From CAYFJO01 sp964343305 (GTDB lineage Bacteria > Planctomycetota > Planctomycetia > Pirellulales > Pirellulaceae): DNA of 47,506 nt. Position numbers and translations under genes: made by a program. Positions 26,231-35,922 of this stretch are shown here, piece by piece. The notes under the pieces are model-generated. The model was not told the origin of the DNA. It ran no database searches and saw only the letters and a program-made list of their open reading frames with translations. Within the stretch, counting starts at the first letter, position 1. The number at the start of each line of letters is the position of its first letter. Location of the stretch: contig CAYFJO010000031.1 in the NCBI GenBank assembly GCA_964343305.1, positions 1 to 47,506 on the forward strand, written 5' to 3'.

Positions 26231-26752
26231 ATGCCTGACCAGAAACAGCAAGAGATCTGTGTTCATATCCGTTGGATGATTCGTCGTGATATGACGGAAG
26301 TGCTCGACATCGAAACGAACTGTTTTGAGTTTCCCTGGTCGGAACAAGACTTCATTCGCTGCTTGCGTCAACGCAACTGTATTGGCATGGTCGCCGAATA
26401 CGACGAACGTGTCGTGGGGTTCATGGTCTACGAGTTGCACAAAGATCAGTTGCACATTTTGAATTTCGCCGTGCATCCGGATTTTGCACGCCACGGCGTG
26501 GGCAAACAAATGGTCGGCAAGTTGATCAGCAAACTGTCGCACCAGCGGCGAAATCGCATCATGCTCGAAGTGCGCGAGACCAATCTTTCCGCACAGCTCT
26601 TCTTCCGCTCGATGGGTTTTCGAGCGATCACCGTGTTACGCGATTTCTACGACGATACGACGGAAGATGCCTATCTGATGCAGTATCGTTATCAACCCGC
26701 GCTCGAAGAATCAGGCGTCGGCGTCAATCGCATCGCCCGATTGGCTGGCTAA
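26231..26752 (+). CDS. rimI: Ribosomal protein S18-alanine N-acetyltransferase-like GNAT enzyme
   Basis: 173 residues. GNAT fold with the acetyl-CoA pyrophosphate loop 'HPDFARHGVGKQMVGKLI' and the RimI-type start 'DMTEVLDIETNCFEFPWSEQ', followed by 'LEVRETNLSAQLFFRSMGF' near the end. RimI acetylates the N-terminal alanine of ribosomal protein S18. The start at 26231 has a perfect AAGGAG seven bases upstream; an upstream TTG/ATG reading would add 18 residues without homology. Slightly longer than the usual 150 residues because of a C-terminal tail. Stop codon overlaps the convergent phosphoesterase gene by 4 bp. Confidence 0.88.
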   Translation: MPDQKQQEICVHIRWMIRRDMTEVLDIETNCFEFPWSEQDFIRCLRQRNCIGMVAEYDERVVGFMVYELHKDQLHILNFAVHPDFARHGVGKQMVGKLISKLSHQRRNRIMLEVRETNLSAQLFFRSMGFRAITVLRDFYDDTTEDAYLMQYRYQPALEESGVGVNRIARLAG

Positions 26753-27231
26753 ACCGCGACGATCTCAATTTCCATCGTCCCGAGATTGACAATCGCAATC
26801 GAGTGTTGTCGCGCGCGATAGAGTGCACCGGGATTGAGCACCATCGTCTTACCCACGCGGTGACTCTCCGATTGATGCGTGTGACCATAGCACACCAAAT
26901 CCCAATCATCCGAATTGATGGTCTCACGAAATCGTCGCTGGTCGTCACTGTGAAGCAGCGCGACACGCTTCTCGCAAAGCGTTAATTCGCCGAAGGGGCC
27001 ATAGAAACTCTGATGGTGCGTACAAATCGCCGCGGCCAACTCATCCTCGTTCCCGTCGACGTTGCCTAAAACAAAATGTGTAGGCCATGCATCAAACAAG
27101 GCGACAACATCCGTGGAGCCGATGTCGCCACAATGCAACACTTGTTCGACCGCAAACGTCTCCAGCATCCGCACGCCTCGCAGCGTATTCTCAACGTGCC
27201 CGTGTGTATCACTTACGACACCAATCAGCAT
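26749..27231 (-). CDS. YfcE/MJ0936-family metallophosphoesterase
   Basis: 160 residues, typical of this family. All metal-binding blocks are present: 'VVSDTHGH' (D-x-H), 'LHCGDIG' (G-D), 'LGNVDGNED' (G-N-x-D), 'LLHSDDQ' (the usual H-G replaced by H-S) and 'CYGHTHQS' (G-H-T-H). A cytoplasmic di-metal phosphodiesterase of unknown physiological substrate. The start is the ATG at 27231 (MLIGVVSDT); a longer reading to 27312 lacks homology. Confidence 0.9.
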   Translation of the reverse strand: MLIGVVSDTHGHVENTLRGVRMLETFAVEQVLHCGDIGSTDVVALFDAWPTHFVLGNVDGNEDELAAAICTHHQSFYGPFGELTLCEKRVALLHSDDQRRFRETINSDDWDLVCYGHTHQSESHRVGKTMVLNPGALYRARQHSIAIVNLGTMEIEIVAV

Positions 27232-27345
27232 TTCAACTTCTCGCCAACGTTGGCAGGCGTGGGAGGCCTGTGCTGGTGGACATTCACAATCGAGAGCACT
27301 ATCATCATTCACTAAGACACCCTGTTTTCAAGAGGATTGTTTGGT

Positions 27346-28590
27346 ATGAAAAGAGTTTTACTCGTCATCGTTGTACTTTTGTCTGGATCTGGCCGGGCTC
27401 ACGCCGCGGAAACGCGGCCATTAGAGTTGGCTGACGGCGATCGCGTTGTGTTCCTCGGCAGCACTTATATCGAACGGATGCAGTCTTACGACTACCTGGA
27501 AACGCTGTTAACCGCCGCCTATTCCGATCGCAACATCACGTTTCGCAATCTCGGCTGGAGCGGCGACGATGTGACCGGCTTGGCCCGTGCCGTCTTTGGC
27601 CAACCGATCGACGGCTTCAAGCGGCTGGAAAGAGATCTTGTCCAAGCCAAGCCCACGGTCATCATCGTGTGCTACGGTGGCAACGAAGCTCACGCGGGCG
27701 AAGCAGGTTTGTCGGAGTTCGAAGCGGGACTCAATCGGCTGCTGGAGACGATCAGCCAAACCAAGGCGAGAATCGTCATCGCATCGCCCATGAGCTACGA
27801 GAATGTTGGTTCGCCTCTGCCCGATCCCAATCGATACAACACTCAACTAAGAAAGTACTGCGAAGTGTTGGCCTCGGTTGCCAACGACCGCGAATTGCCG
27901 TTCATCGACCTTTACCAACGGTTGGACGCCATCCAGGATGTTTCCGCGCCGCCGTCGATCCGCACTCGATTGACCGACAACGGTTTGCATTTGAATGAAT
28001 TCGGGTATTGGCGCACCGCATCGAGATTTGCTCGTGCATTGGGAGCCGATATACCGGCTTGGAAAGTGGATCTGGACGTCGCAACCAACTCAATGGACGT
28101 CACCGGGACCATGGTTTCAGAGGTCAAGACCACCGACAAGGAAGTCAGCTTTTCGGTTGTCGATCAAACCCTCCCGTTTTCACCTGCACCGAATACTTCT
28201 CCGCGCGGAGGGAAACTGGCAATGCCGCACAGCATTTTCCGCATTCGTGGCCTTGCAGAGGGGCAATATGGTCTGCAAATTGACAACCGTCCGACGATTC
28301 TGGCCGACGAAAAGCAATGGGCTGCGGGCGTCCACATTTACCGCGGCGAGTATCTCCCGCAAGTCGAAAAACTGCGACTCGCCATTCAAAAGAAAAACGA
28401 GTTGCATTTTCACCGGCATCGGCCGCAAAACGAAACTTACTTGTTTTTGTTCCGCAAACACGAGCAAGGAAACAACGCCGTCGAGATCCCGCAATTCGAC
28501 CCTCTGATTGAATCGCAGGAAAAACAAATCGCAAACCTAAGCAAGCCCACGAAGAACACCTACCGGCTCGTTCGCGTCGACGAGAAGTAG
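27346..28590 (+). CDS. Secreted SGNH/GDSL-type hydrolase
   Basis: 414 residues with a Sec signal peptide (VLLVIVVLLSGSGRAHAA). SGNH blocks: 'VVFLGSTYIERM' (block I with GST in place of GDS), 'NLGWSGDDV' (block II Gly), 'CYGGNEA' (block III Asn) and 'DNGLHLNEFGY' (block V D-x-x-H). Such proteins deacylate sugars or esters outside the cytoplasm. In planctomycetes this family usually lies next to PVC cytochrome genes, as here (94 bp to the next gene). AGAGGA at 27330-27335 fits the ATG at 27346. Confidence 0.87.
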   Translation: MKRVLLVIVVLLSGSGRAHAAETRPLELADGDRVVFLGSTYIERMQSYDYLETLLTAAYSDRNITFRNLGWSGDDVTGLARAVFGQPIDGFKRLERDLVQAKPTVIIVCYGGNEAHAGEAGLSEFEAGLNRLLETISQTKARIVIASPMSYENVGSPLPDPNRYNTQLRKYCEVLASVANDRELPFIDLYQRLDAIQDVSAPPSIRTRLTDNGLHLNEFGYWRTASRFARALGADIPAWKVDLDVATNSMDVTGTMVSEVKTTDKEVSFSVVDQTLPFSPAPNTSPRGGKLAMPHSIFRIRGLAEGQYGLQIDNRPTILADEKQWAAGVHIYRGEYLPQVEKLRLAIQKKNELHFHRHRPQNETYLFLFRKHEQGNNAVEIPQFDPLIESQEKQIANLSKPTKNTYRLVRVDEK

Positions 28591-28683
28591 CACACTGAAT
28601 TCCCGTCATGCAGTGAGTTCGTTCAACGCTGGGCCGGCCACAGTTAAACTACCTTTACTAAATCGCAGCTTGAAAGATTGACC

Positions 28684-31600
28684 ATGAACTGCTTTTCAAG
28701 AAACCGATGCATTCTATTCACGTTACCCATCGCTTGTCTCGCCACCACCTTGCTCGCTCAGCGTGACCTACGTGACATTCCCGATTCTGACCCGGAATTA
28801 GAGCGCAAAACGTTCATCGTGGCCGATGGCTTCGAGGTCAACTTGTTTGCCGCCGATCCGAAGATCGCCAAGCCGATTCAAATGAACTTCGACGCGCAAG
28901 GCCGACTGTGGATCGCCAGCAGCGAAGTCTATCCACACATCAAACCCGGCCAGAAGGCGACAGACAAGATCCTCGTCCTCGAAGACAAAAACAACGACGG
29001 CGTGTCTGATTCGACGACCGTTTTCGCGGACGGACTTTTAATTCCAACCGGCGTCGTTCCCGGTGACGGCGGCTGCTATGTTGCCAACAGCACCGAGTTG
29101 ATTCATTTCTCCGACACGGACGATGATGGCAAATCTGATTACCGGCGTGTCGTGTTGTCAGGGTTTGGCACCGAGGACACGCATCACTTGCTGCACACGC
29201 TGCGTTGGGGCCATGACGGTATGCTATACATGAATCAATCGATCTACATTCACAGTCACATTGAGACGCCTTACGGTGTGCGGCATCTCAACGGCGGCGG
29301 CATCTGGAAGTTTCGTCCAGAAACAATGCAACTGGAAGTTTTTTGCCGCGGCTTTGTTAACCCCTGGGGGCATCACTTCGATCATTTTGGCCAATCATTC
29401 GCCACCGACGGTGCTTACGGCGAAGGCGTCAACTATGTGTTCCCCGGTGCTGTTTACGTGACCGCCGTCGGCGCCAAACGACGATTGAAGGGACTCAACC
29501 CCGGCAGTCCGAAGCACTGCGGATTGGAAATCCTCAGCGGCCGGCATCTTCCAGAAGATTGGCGCGGCAACATGATCACGAACGATTTTCGCGCCCATCG
29601 AGTTTGCCGCTTTGTGGTGTCGGAAGACGGGTCCGGCTATGCGTCGCGCCAAGAAACCGAACTCATCAAAACCAAGCACGTCGCGTTTCGTCCGATCGAT
29701 GTCAAGGTCGGGCCGGATGGAGCGATTTACATCGCGGATTGGTACAACCCGATCATTCAACACGGCGAAGTCGATTTTCGCGACCCGCGCCGCGACCACG
29801 TTCACGGCCGCATCTGGCGAGTGTCGGCGAAAGGACGTGCCCCGCTTAAGCATCCCAATCTGGTCGAAGCCAACGTCAATGAACTGCTCGACCATTGCAA
29901 GGCTCTGGAAGAATGGGTCCGATTGCACGCCAAGTTGGTTTTGAAATCGCGTGGGAAACACAACGTGCTGGAGCCGCTTGATGAGTGGGTGAGCAATCTC
30001 GACAAGAACGATCCCAATTACGATCGCTACCGTCTGGAAGCTCTGTGGATCTATCAAGGGCTCAATCATCATGCGCCGGCATTGCTGGAGCAACTGATGA
30101 AGTCGCCGGACCATCGCATCCGCGCTGCGGCGATGCGAGTTGCTTCCCATTGGATTCATGCGATCGTCGACCCGATCGCCTTCATCAAAGCAGGCGTCCA
30201 CGACGAACATCCTCGCGTTCGGTTGGAAACCGTTCGAACACTGGCAAAAGTCAATCGTCGTGAGGCCGCAGGGATCGCTGTTCAGGCGCTCGATCATCCG
30301 ATGGATCGGTTCCTGGACTTCGCCGTTTGGCAAACGATGCGCGATCTGGAACCTCATTGGCTGCCCGCCGTCCGTGCCGGTCGCGAGGACTTCGGTGGCA
30401 ATGTCGATCATTTGACCTTCGCGCTGAAAGCCGTCGAATCACCGGGCGTCGTCCTGCCGCTGATGAAGCTGGTCGAACAAGGCAAAGTTCCCTCGGATCG
30501 CATCGACAGCGTGCTTTCATTGATCGCACAATTGGGCGGGCCAAACGAATTGGGCAAGGTTTTCGATCTCGCTGTCTCCGGCCAGACCACGCCAGATCGC
30601 CGAGCCAGTTTGTTACGCTCCCTAGCCACAACGACTCGCACACGTGGGACGCGACCCAGTGGCGATCTCGCTCGGATCAATTCATTCGTCGATGATGAGA
30701 ACGATGAGGTCGCGTCGGCCAGTTTGCGAGGTGCCGGTGTGTGGAAAGTCCTCGGTTTGCGCGACAAACTGATCGCCGTTGCAGGCAATGCCAAACTGAA
30801 TCAATCGCGCCGGGATGCAGCGTTCGACGGCCTCACCGCACTTGGAGACGAACCAAGTCGCGCCGCACTCAGCAAACTTGCCGGCACCGAACAACCTCAC
30901 CAGCAACGACAACGTGCCGTCAATTCACTTGCGTCGCTCGACACCAATTCCGCGGCGCCGCTGGCGATCGCACTGTTAAGCGAACCGGAGTTGAACGCTG
31001 ATCTCGCGGGTGCGGTGGTCCGATCTTTCCTGCGGCAAAAAACGGGGCCAGGCGCGCTTCTCAAAAACTTGAAAGACGCCAAGCTAGCGCCGGATGTAGC
31101 CAAAGTAAGCATTCGCGAAGTACAAGCGGCTGCACGAAAATCGAACGAACTGATCGACGCGCTGCGAACGGCGGGCGGGCTAAAAGATGCCGGCTGGAAG
31201 CCGACGCCGGAATTGGTCGCCTCTCTCGTTACGGACGTCAAAGCTGAGGGCGATGCTCATCGAGGTGAAGCGGTGTTTCGCCGCCGCGACATGCAGTGTC
31301 TGAAGTGTCATGCTGTTGGTGGAGCGGGCGGTCGTGTCGGGCCGGACCTGGTCAGTGTCGGAGCTAGTGCACAAGTTGACTATCTGATCGAATCGCTGAT
31401 CGATCCCAACAAAAAGATCAAGGAGAATTTTCACACGCTTTCGATCATCACCGTCGAAGGAAAGGTGATCACGGGCGTCCCCGTTCGACGTGCCGGTGGC
31501 GTCCTCACTCTGCGAACGGCCGATGACAAGGAAGTTGCCATCCCCGAGGCGAACATCGACGAACAAGCGGACGGACGATCGTTGATGGCCGACGGCCTGG

Positions 31601-32136
31601 TGGATCCACTGACGCGCAGTGAACTCGTCGACCTGGTGCGTTTCCTGTCGGAACTGGGAAAGGTTGGTGATTTCGCGATCAGTAAGAAACGCATTGTCCG
31701 GCGCTGGGAAGGGTTGGTTTGGACGCCGGAAGGCAATCGGCGATTGAATCGAACCAGCTATGATACGGCCGCGACCGATGACGCTGCGTTGACTTGGGAA
31801 CCCGCTTACAGTCGCGTGTCTGGCGGCTTGCCGATTGAACCACTTTCAAAGTTTGTGATCCACCGTGACTTGGACGCGACCAGCTTTGTTCGCTGTGCCG
31901 TGGATGTGTCGACGGCGGGCAAAGTCAAGCTACTGATTCGCTCGACGAAGGGCGTCAGTATTTGGATCGATGGAAAGCCGCGACCGATTGAGCCCGAACT
32001 AAAACTGGACTTGTCCAAAGGCCACCATCGGTTCACTTTTGCTGTCAACCGAGTCATCCGGCGAGAACCGCTACAGGTCGAATTGGCCGATGTGCCGGAC
32101 TCGCTTGCACAATTCCAGGTTGTTGGTGGAAAGTAG
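28684..32136 (+). CDS. PVC-type c-heme / membrane-bound dehydrogenase-like protein
   Basis: 1150 residues, the second member of this family in the window. Signal peptide (CILFTLPIACLATTLLA), dehydrogenase-like beta-propeller (about 35-400; 'FIVADGFEVNLFAADPKIAK'), HEAT-rich helical region (about 420-850), PVC cytochrome c domain with CLKCH at residues 872-876 and 'GGRVGPDLVSVG', and an extra C-terminal beta-rich domain of roughly 150 residues ('LIRSTKGVSIWIDGKPRPIE') absent from the paralogue at 2869. Probably a periplasmic dehydrogenase that acts with the SGNH hydrolase upstream. ATG at 28684 is used; a TTG at 28678 is in frame. Confidence 0.9.
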   Translation: MNCFSRNRCILFTLPIACLATTLLAQRDLRDIPDSDPELERKTFIVADGFEVNLFAADPKIAKPIQMNFDAQGRLWIASSEVYPHIKPGQKATDKILVLEDKNNDGVSDSTTVFADGLLIPTGVVPGDGGCYVANSTELIHFSDTDDDGKSDYRRVVLSGFGTEDTHHLLHTLRWGHDGMLYMNQSIYIHSHIETPYGVRHLNGGGIWKFRPETMQLEVFCRGFVNPWGHHFDHFGQSFATDGAYGEGVNYVFPGAVYVTAVGAKRRLKGLNPGSPKHCGLEILSGRHLPEDWRGNMITNDFRAHRVCRFVVSEDGSGYASRQETELIKTKHVAFRPIDVKVGPDGAIYIADWYNPIIQHGEVDFRDPRRDHVHGRIWRVSAKGRAPLKHPNLVEANVNELLDHCKALEEWVRLHAKLVLKSRGKHNVLEPLDEWVSNLDKNDPNYDRYRLEALWIYQGLNHHAPALLEQLMKSPDHRIRAAAMRVASHWIHAIVDPIAFIKAGVHDEHPRVRLETVRTLAKVNRREAAGIAVQALDHPMDRFLDFAVWQTMRDLEPHWLPAVRAGREDFGGNVDHLTFALKAVESPGVVLPLMKLVEQGKVPSDRIDSVLSLIAQLGGPNELGKVFDLAVSGQTTPDRRASLLRSLATTTRTRGTRPSGDLARINSFVDDENDEVASASLRGAGVWKVLGLRDKLIAVAGNAKLNQSRRDAAFDGLTALGDEPSRAALSKLAGTEQPHQQRQRAVNSLASLDTNSAAPLAIALLSEPELNADLAGAVVRSFLRQKTGPGALLKNLKDAKLAPDVAKVSIREVQAAARKSNELIDALRTAGGLKDAGWKPTPELVASLVTDVKAEGDAHRGEAVFRRRDMQCLKCHAVGGAGGRVGPDLVSVGASAQVDYLIESLIDPNKKIKENFHTLSIITVEGKVITGVPVRRAGGVLTLRTADDKEVAIPEANIDEQADGRSLMADGLVDPLTRSELVDLVRFLSELGKVGDFAISKKRIVRRWEGLVWTPEGNRRLNRTSYDTAATDDAALTWEPAYSRVSGGLPIEPLSKFVIHRDLDATSFVRCAVDVSTAGKVKLLIRSTKGVSIWIDGKPRPIEPELKLDLSKGHHRFTFAVNRVIRREPLQVELADVPDSLAQFQVVGGK

Positions 32137-32152
32137 CGATAGACGACGCGGG

Positions 32153-34075
32153 TCAATCTCCGATGAGTCCCGGCACGAGGGCATCGGTCGTGGCGCGAAC
32201 GGTGTTGTCGTGGTTGAGTACCTTGTTCTTGCCGATGAAGTAGGTGTGAAAATCCGCCACGATCAAGTTGTACGTCTTTTCCTTGCCGCCCGTCCTCACG
32301 TCGCTGATTGTGCTGGTCCCATCAAATCCGTGAAGTTGCATTCCAGGCTCCAGTTGGCGAGCCTTGACCCAGCCTTCGCCGGAGACCCAGAACGGATGCC
32401 CGCCGCTGGCTTGAATGGTTTCGTTGCCAACGTCGATCACAACCAGGTCACTTGCCGGGCGAATTGTCGATCGCAGCACGGGCTTGTAGGCCAGCTCGCC
32501 GGACTCCACGTCTTGTGACAAAACAAGATCGCCGGTCTTGACCTGTTCTACGGCGACCCGGCCACCCGACGTCCAAACGGGTGTGCCGGCTTTCAAACAG
32601 TCGTAAACTATCTGAAACCCCTGTCTGGTTCGCAAGCCGTCGAAACGAATGCCATCGTCCCGAAACAGAACGCGTCCTTGACGTCGCCAGCGCGTCGTGC
32701 GTTGCAGGCCGCTGGACGACGGCGGCAAACTCTCGCGCGTTTCGGTCACTGGCTCAGTTTCCGCGGCACCTTCGTCCACGATTGGAATCTGAGGCCGGTC
32801 GACGATCGCCACTTCGCGCGGTCGATAGATCGAATTGGTCGGCTTTGGCACCGCGACAAACACTTCATTGTAGTCCGTCCACCACGCCCACCAGGCATCC
32901 GGCGATGGAGCTAGTCTTTGCTGGGTGGCAATCGCCAACGCTTTGCCGATTCGCAGATTCATTTCCTCGGTACGCAGGTTTTCAAAGGCAACGTTTTGCT
33001 GAGTTTGAATCGCGTTGGCCTGCACGTCTTGAATCGCTCGCGCCGTCGTTTCGCGGACATCCCCCGTGGGCACTGCCACTCGGCGATAAGCCGTGTCGGT
33101 CACCAGCAAGCGGTTTTCGTCTTGTGTCCGGCGGAAAAAGCTGTGCCGGTAAACCAATCGCCCGCCTGGTGCACGGAAGAAATTCATCCGGGACTCGACC
33201 GGCGTAGACATTTCCGCCAACATCGACGGGGCGTAGGCTTCCACTCGCCACTGGCGAAGTCGCTCGGCCGCATCCTGGCGAACTTGCGGCCACGGCGAAT
33301 AAACCGCGTGTCGAGCGAGGCACAATGCCGCCGCCCGATCACTCATTTCATCAACCGTCTTCAACACCAGCAGCGCCAGTCTCGCACTGTGGCCAGACAG
33401 GATCGATTCCAGTGCTACGATGGCGGCGGGATCCGTGATCTTTGTGAGTTGCTTTTCAGCGTGCTGGCGTCGCGCGGTTGAATCGTGTGTCAGTCCGACG
33501 CGGATCTCAACGATCTTTGCTCGCCAATCGGCAAAGCACTTCTGATCCGTTGCGGCCTTTTGTTGGGCGTCAGCGATCTCTTCGGCTCGTACCCAAGCAC
33601 CATCCACGCGCCTGAATCCGAGTCGCGCGTGTGCTTGGGCGTGATCGGGTTGCAGTTGAATAACGCGCTCTAGATGGGCGCGTTCTTGATCAGCCAGTCC
33701 TCGTTTGCGGCACCAATTCGCCAAACTCAACTGAGACGCGGCATCATCCGTATGCTGATCGCGAACGCCTTGATACAACGCCAAGCGTGGATCACGATTG
33801 AATTGTTCCGTTTCATCTGCTTTGACCCACTCACCGTGATGACGCACGTAGCCGCGATGCCACATGGCCGGTCCAAAGTTCGGGTTCTCCTTCGCCGCTC
33901 GCTCCAGCAGCTTTTCCCGTTGGCCGTCCATGCCATAGATCTCGCGTTGAAGGGCCTCGCGGACCAACGATGCGGCAGCCTTTTGCTTCTCGGCCTTGGT
34001 TGCCGCCCCACACGTTGATCCAAACAAAAGTGCGCAGAAGAAACCACAAAAGGGGAGAGAGATGTGAGCTTTCAT
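32153..34075 (-). CDS. Secreted TPR-like protein ending in a HINT domain
   Basis: 640 residues. Sec signal peptide (LPFCGFFCALLFGSTCGAAT), TPR-like helices about 30-170 ('RAHLERVIQLQPDHAQAHAR'), a HEAT-like central part, a Pro/Glu-rich linker, then a HINT (Hedgehog/intein) domain from Cys493 to about 630. HINT features: 'YDCLKAGTPVWT' with the nucleophilic Cys, 'VEQVKTGDLVLSQD', 'ASGGHPFWVSGEGW' (block B-like His) and 'FHTYFIGKNKVLNHDN' (block F/G-like end, normally VHN). Only about 16 residues follow, so no cargo or toxin domain is attached. Possibly self-cleaving or lipid/peptide-modifying in the envelope. ATG at 34075 starts the signal peptide; an upstream frame to 34141 is less likely. 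Confidence 0.8.
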   Translation of the reverse strand: MKAHISLPFCGFFCALLFGSTCGAATKAEKQKAAASLVREALQREIYGMDGQREKLLERAAKENPNFGPAMWHRGYVRHHGEWVKADETEQFNRDPRLALYQGVRDQHTDDAASQLSLANWCRKRGLADQERAHLERVIQLQPDHAQAHARLGFRRVDGAWVRAEEIADAQQKAATDQKCFADWRAKIVEIRVGLTHDSTARRQHAEKQLTKITDPAAIVALESILSGHSARLALLVLKTVDEMSDRAAALCLARHAVYSPWPQVRQDAAERLRQWRVEAYAPSMLAEMSTPVESRMNFFRAPGGRLVYRHSFFRRTQDENRLLVTDTAYRRVAVPTGDVRETTARAIQDVQANAIQTQQNVAFENLRTEEMNLRIGKALAIATQQRLAPSPDAWWAWWTDYNEVFVAVPKPTNSIYRPREVAIVDRPQIPIVDEGAAETEPVTETRESLPPSSSGLQRTTRWRRQGRVLFRDDGIRFDGLRTRQGFQIVYDCLKAGTPVWTSGGRVAVEQVKTGDLVLSQDVESGELAYKPVLRSTIRPASDLVVIDVGNETIQASGGHPFWVSGEGWVKARQLEPGMQLHGFDGTSTISDVRTGGKEKTYNLIVADFHTYFIGKNKVLNHDNTVRATTDALVPGLIGD

Positions 34076-34111
34076 CGACCAGTTTCCCTGTTTCGACAGG
34101 CACACCTTGCC

Positions 34112-34141
34112 ACCATACCTATCGCATTTGTGTGACATCAA
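34112..34141 (-). promoter_or_regulatory. Weak candidate promoter of the HINT gene with operator-like palindrome
   Basis: On the minus strand TTGATG (34136-34141) and TATGGT (34112-34117) are spaced by 18 bp, ending about 37 bp before the start codon. The palindrome ATCAATTTGAT (34137-34147) overlaps the first hexamer. Confidence 0.28.
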
Positions 34142-34464
34142 TTTGATTCGTCATGATATACTAATCCTCAAATTCCGCAACCAAGAATGAACTACACGCT
34201 CGGCTACGACGGCCGTGGCAACCGATCAATATCATTTCGCCCGACATGCCAGGCACCGGCCAAGATCAACCGCTACACCGGAATGCGATCGGTTATCTTT
34301 TCTGGCTCTCCGCATCTCGACGAATGCGATATATTCGCGCGGTACGTGTTGCCCAACCTCAAACAGTGTAAACTTTCCCATGTTCACGGACGCCGCGTCC
34401 AAGATCCGATCGCGCCGCTGACAACTGCACCAAGAACAGAGTCCATTCCAATCGAACCTGCGAT
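34142..34464. other. 323-bp divergent intergenic region HINT / MFS
   Basis: No gene supported. Short frames here show no recognised similarity. The end next to 34142 belongs to the palindrome upstream of the HINT gene; the promoter of the MFS gene must lie in this region but I cannot place it. Confidence 0.35.
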
Positions 34465-35916
34465 ATGAGCAAGCCACCAAACGAAGACAATCCCCATACA
34501 AGTCCTGCTGCCGAAGGTACTGATGAACCGGACCGCCGCCGTTGGTATGAAGGAATCACTTCCTATCAATGGCTGGTGTTGATTATCGCGTCGCTGGGTT
34601 GGGTATTTGACATTTTCGAGGGCCAGATCTTCGTGGCATCGATGCGTGACGCGATGCCGGCGTTGCTTGGTGTTAGTGCCGACAGCTCGATTGTTGCTAG
34701 TTGGAACGATTGGGCATTCGGTAGCTTTTTGCTTGGCGGCGCGTTTGGCGGGGTGTTGTTTGGGATGTTGAGTGACAAGATCGGTCGCTCCAAGACGATG
34801 ATCATCACCATTCTGTTTTATTCGGCGTTCACCTGCGTGACCGCCTTTGCCCAGGCTCCGTGGCAGATGGTCGTGCTGCGATTCTTTGTGGCGATGGGTG
34901 TCGGCGGCGAATGGGCCGTCGCATCGGCGATGGTGGCCGAGGTGATGCCCAAGCGGTCGCGCGCCGTGATGAGTTCCATTTTTCACGCATCCAGCGTTTT
35001 TGGCACGTTGCTGGCCGCTGCCGCAGGCGCTTTTATTGTGGGCAATCCGGCACTGGGAAGTTCCGCGTGGCGATGGGGGTTCGCAATCGGCGCGCTGCCG
35101 GCCTTGCTGACGTTGTGGGTTCGATGGAAACTTCGCGAGCCGGACCAATGGGTCAAAGCCAAACAACTGGCCGAAAAAGGTGGAGCCCAGCAAACCGGCC
35201 GCATCGTTGAATTGTTCCAAGGGGCCAATCTTCGCAGCACGATTGTCGGCGTCTCGCTGTCGTCGATTGGCTTAGTCACGTTTTGGGGCGGTCACATCTA
35301 CGGCAAGAACGCATTGTTGCGCGACGCGCAGAACAATGCGCTGGTTGCCGAAGGTGTGCCGTTGTCCGCGCCAAAGGATGCCGACGAGGATGTGGCAAAG
35401 GAATACAAAGCCGATCGTCAAGCGGTGTTTGAGAAGTACAAGACCAATATCAAGCAAGCGGAAATGCTAAGCATGGTGTTGAATACCATCGGCGGAGGTC
35501 TGGGCCTGGTCTTGTTCGGCACGATTTCGACGTGGATGGGACGTAAAGGGGCATTTGTCTTTTATCACGTTGTCGCGTTCTTCATGATGCTGCTGTTGTT
35601 CCAAGTGCTGATCGCAAACAACGCGCCCGCTTTGTGGCTGGCGATTACATTGCCGGTCTTTGGGTTTTTCACGGTAGGCATGCATGCGGGATATGCCGTG
35701 TACTTTCCGGAACTGTATCCCACGCGGTTGCGAGGCACCGGGGCCGGTTTCTGTTTCAACATGGGACGGCTGGCCACGGCAGCAGCGTTTTTTGGATTCG
35801 GCGCCTATCCGGTTTCACCGGAGTTCAAAGCCGTGCTGCTCGCACCGTTGTATTTAGTTGGCGTAATCATCGTCTACTTTGCTCGCGAAACGCGCGACGA
35901 AGAATTGCCGGAGTAA
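34465..35916 (+). CDS. MFS transporter, sugar-acid/aromatic-acid symporter type
   Basis: 483 residues with about 12 transmembrane helices. The MFS signature between helices 2 and 3 is 'GMLSDKIGRSKTM' and the second-half equivalent is 'GTISTWMGRKGAF'; 'GVGGEWAVASAMVAEVMPKR' resembles the AAHS/SHS (sialate/benzoate-type proton symporter) branch. A long, charged insertion between helices 7 and 8 (about 285-335, rich in Lys/Glu/Asp) is unusual. Six bp separate it from the Gfo/Idh/MocA gene, implying that the transported compound is oxidised by that enzyme. Confidence 0.9.
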   Translation: MSKPPNEDNPHTSPAAEGTDEPDRRRWYEGITSYQWLVLIIASLGWVFDIFEGQIFVASMRDAMPALLGVSADSSIVASWNDWAFGSFLLGGAFGGVLFGMLSDKIGRSKTMIITILFYSAFTCVTAFAQAPWQMVVLRFFVAMGVGGEWAVASAMVAEVMPKRSRAVMSSIFHASSVFGTLLAAAAGAFIVGNPALGSSAWRWGFAIGALPALLTLWVRWKLREPDQWVKAKQLAEKGGAQQTGRIVELFQGANLRSTIVGVSLSSIGLVTFWGGHIYGKNALLRDAQNNALVAEGVPLSAPKDADEDVAKEYKADRQAVFEKYKTNIKQAEMLSMVLNTIGGGLGLVLFGTISTWMGRKGAFVFYHVVAFFMMLLLFQVLIANNAPALWLAITLPVFGFFTVGMHAGYAVYFPELYPTRLRGTGAGFCFNMGRLATAAAFFGFGAYPVSPEFKAVLLAPLYLVGVIIVYFARETRDEELPE

Positions 35917-35922
35917 AATCAG

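Noticed and set aside
29395..30411. 338-codon open frame on the minus strand
   Set aside because: Antisense of the second PVC cytochrome gene, whose domains are complete.
32153..34075. Polymorphic toxin with HINT pretoxin domain
   Set aside because: No toxin domain after HINT and no small immunity gene next to it; kept only as a HINT-tailed protein.
34187..34468. Short open frames between the HINT and MFS genes
   Set aside because: No ribosome binding site, no recognisable protein, competing frames of equal length.
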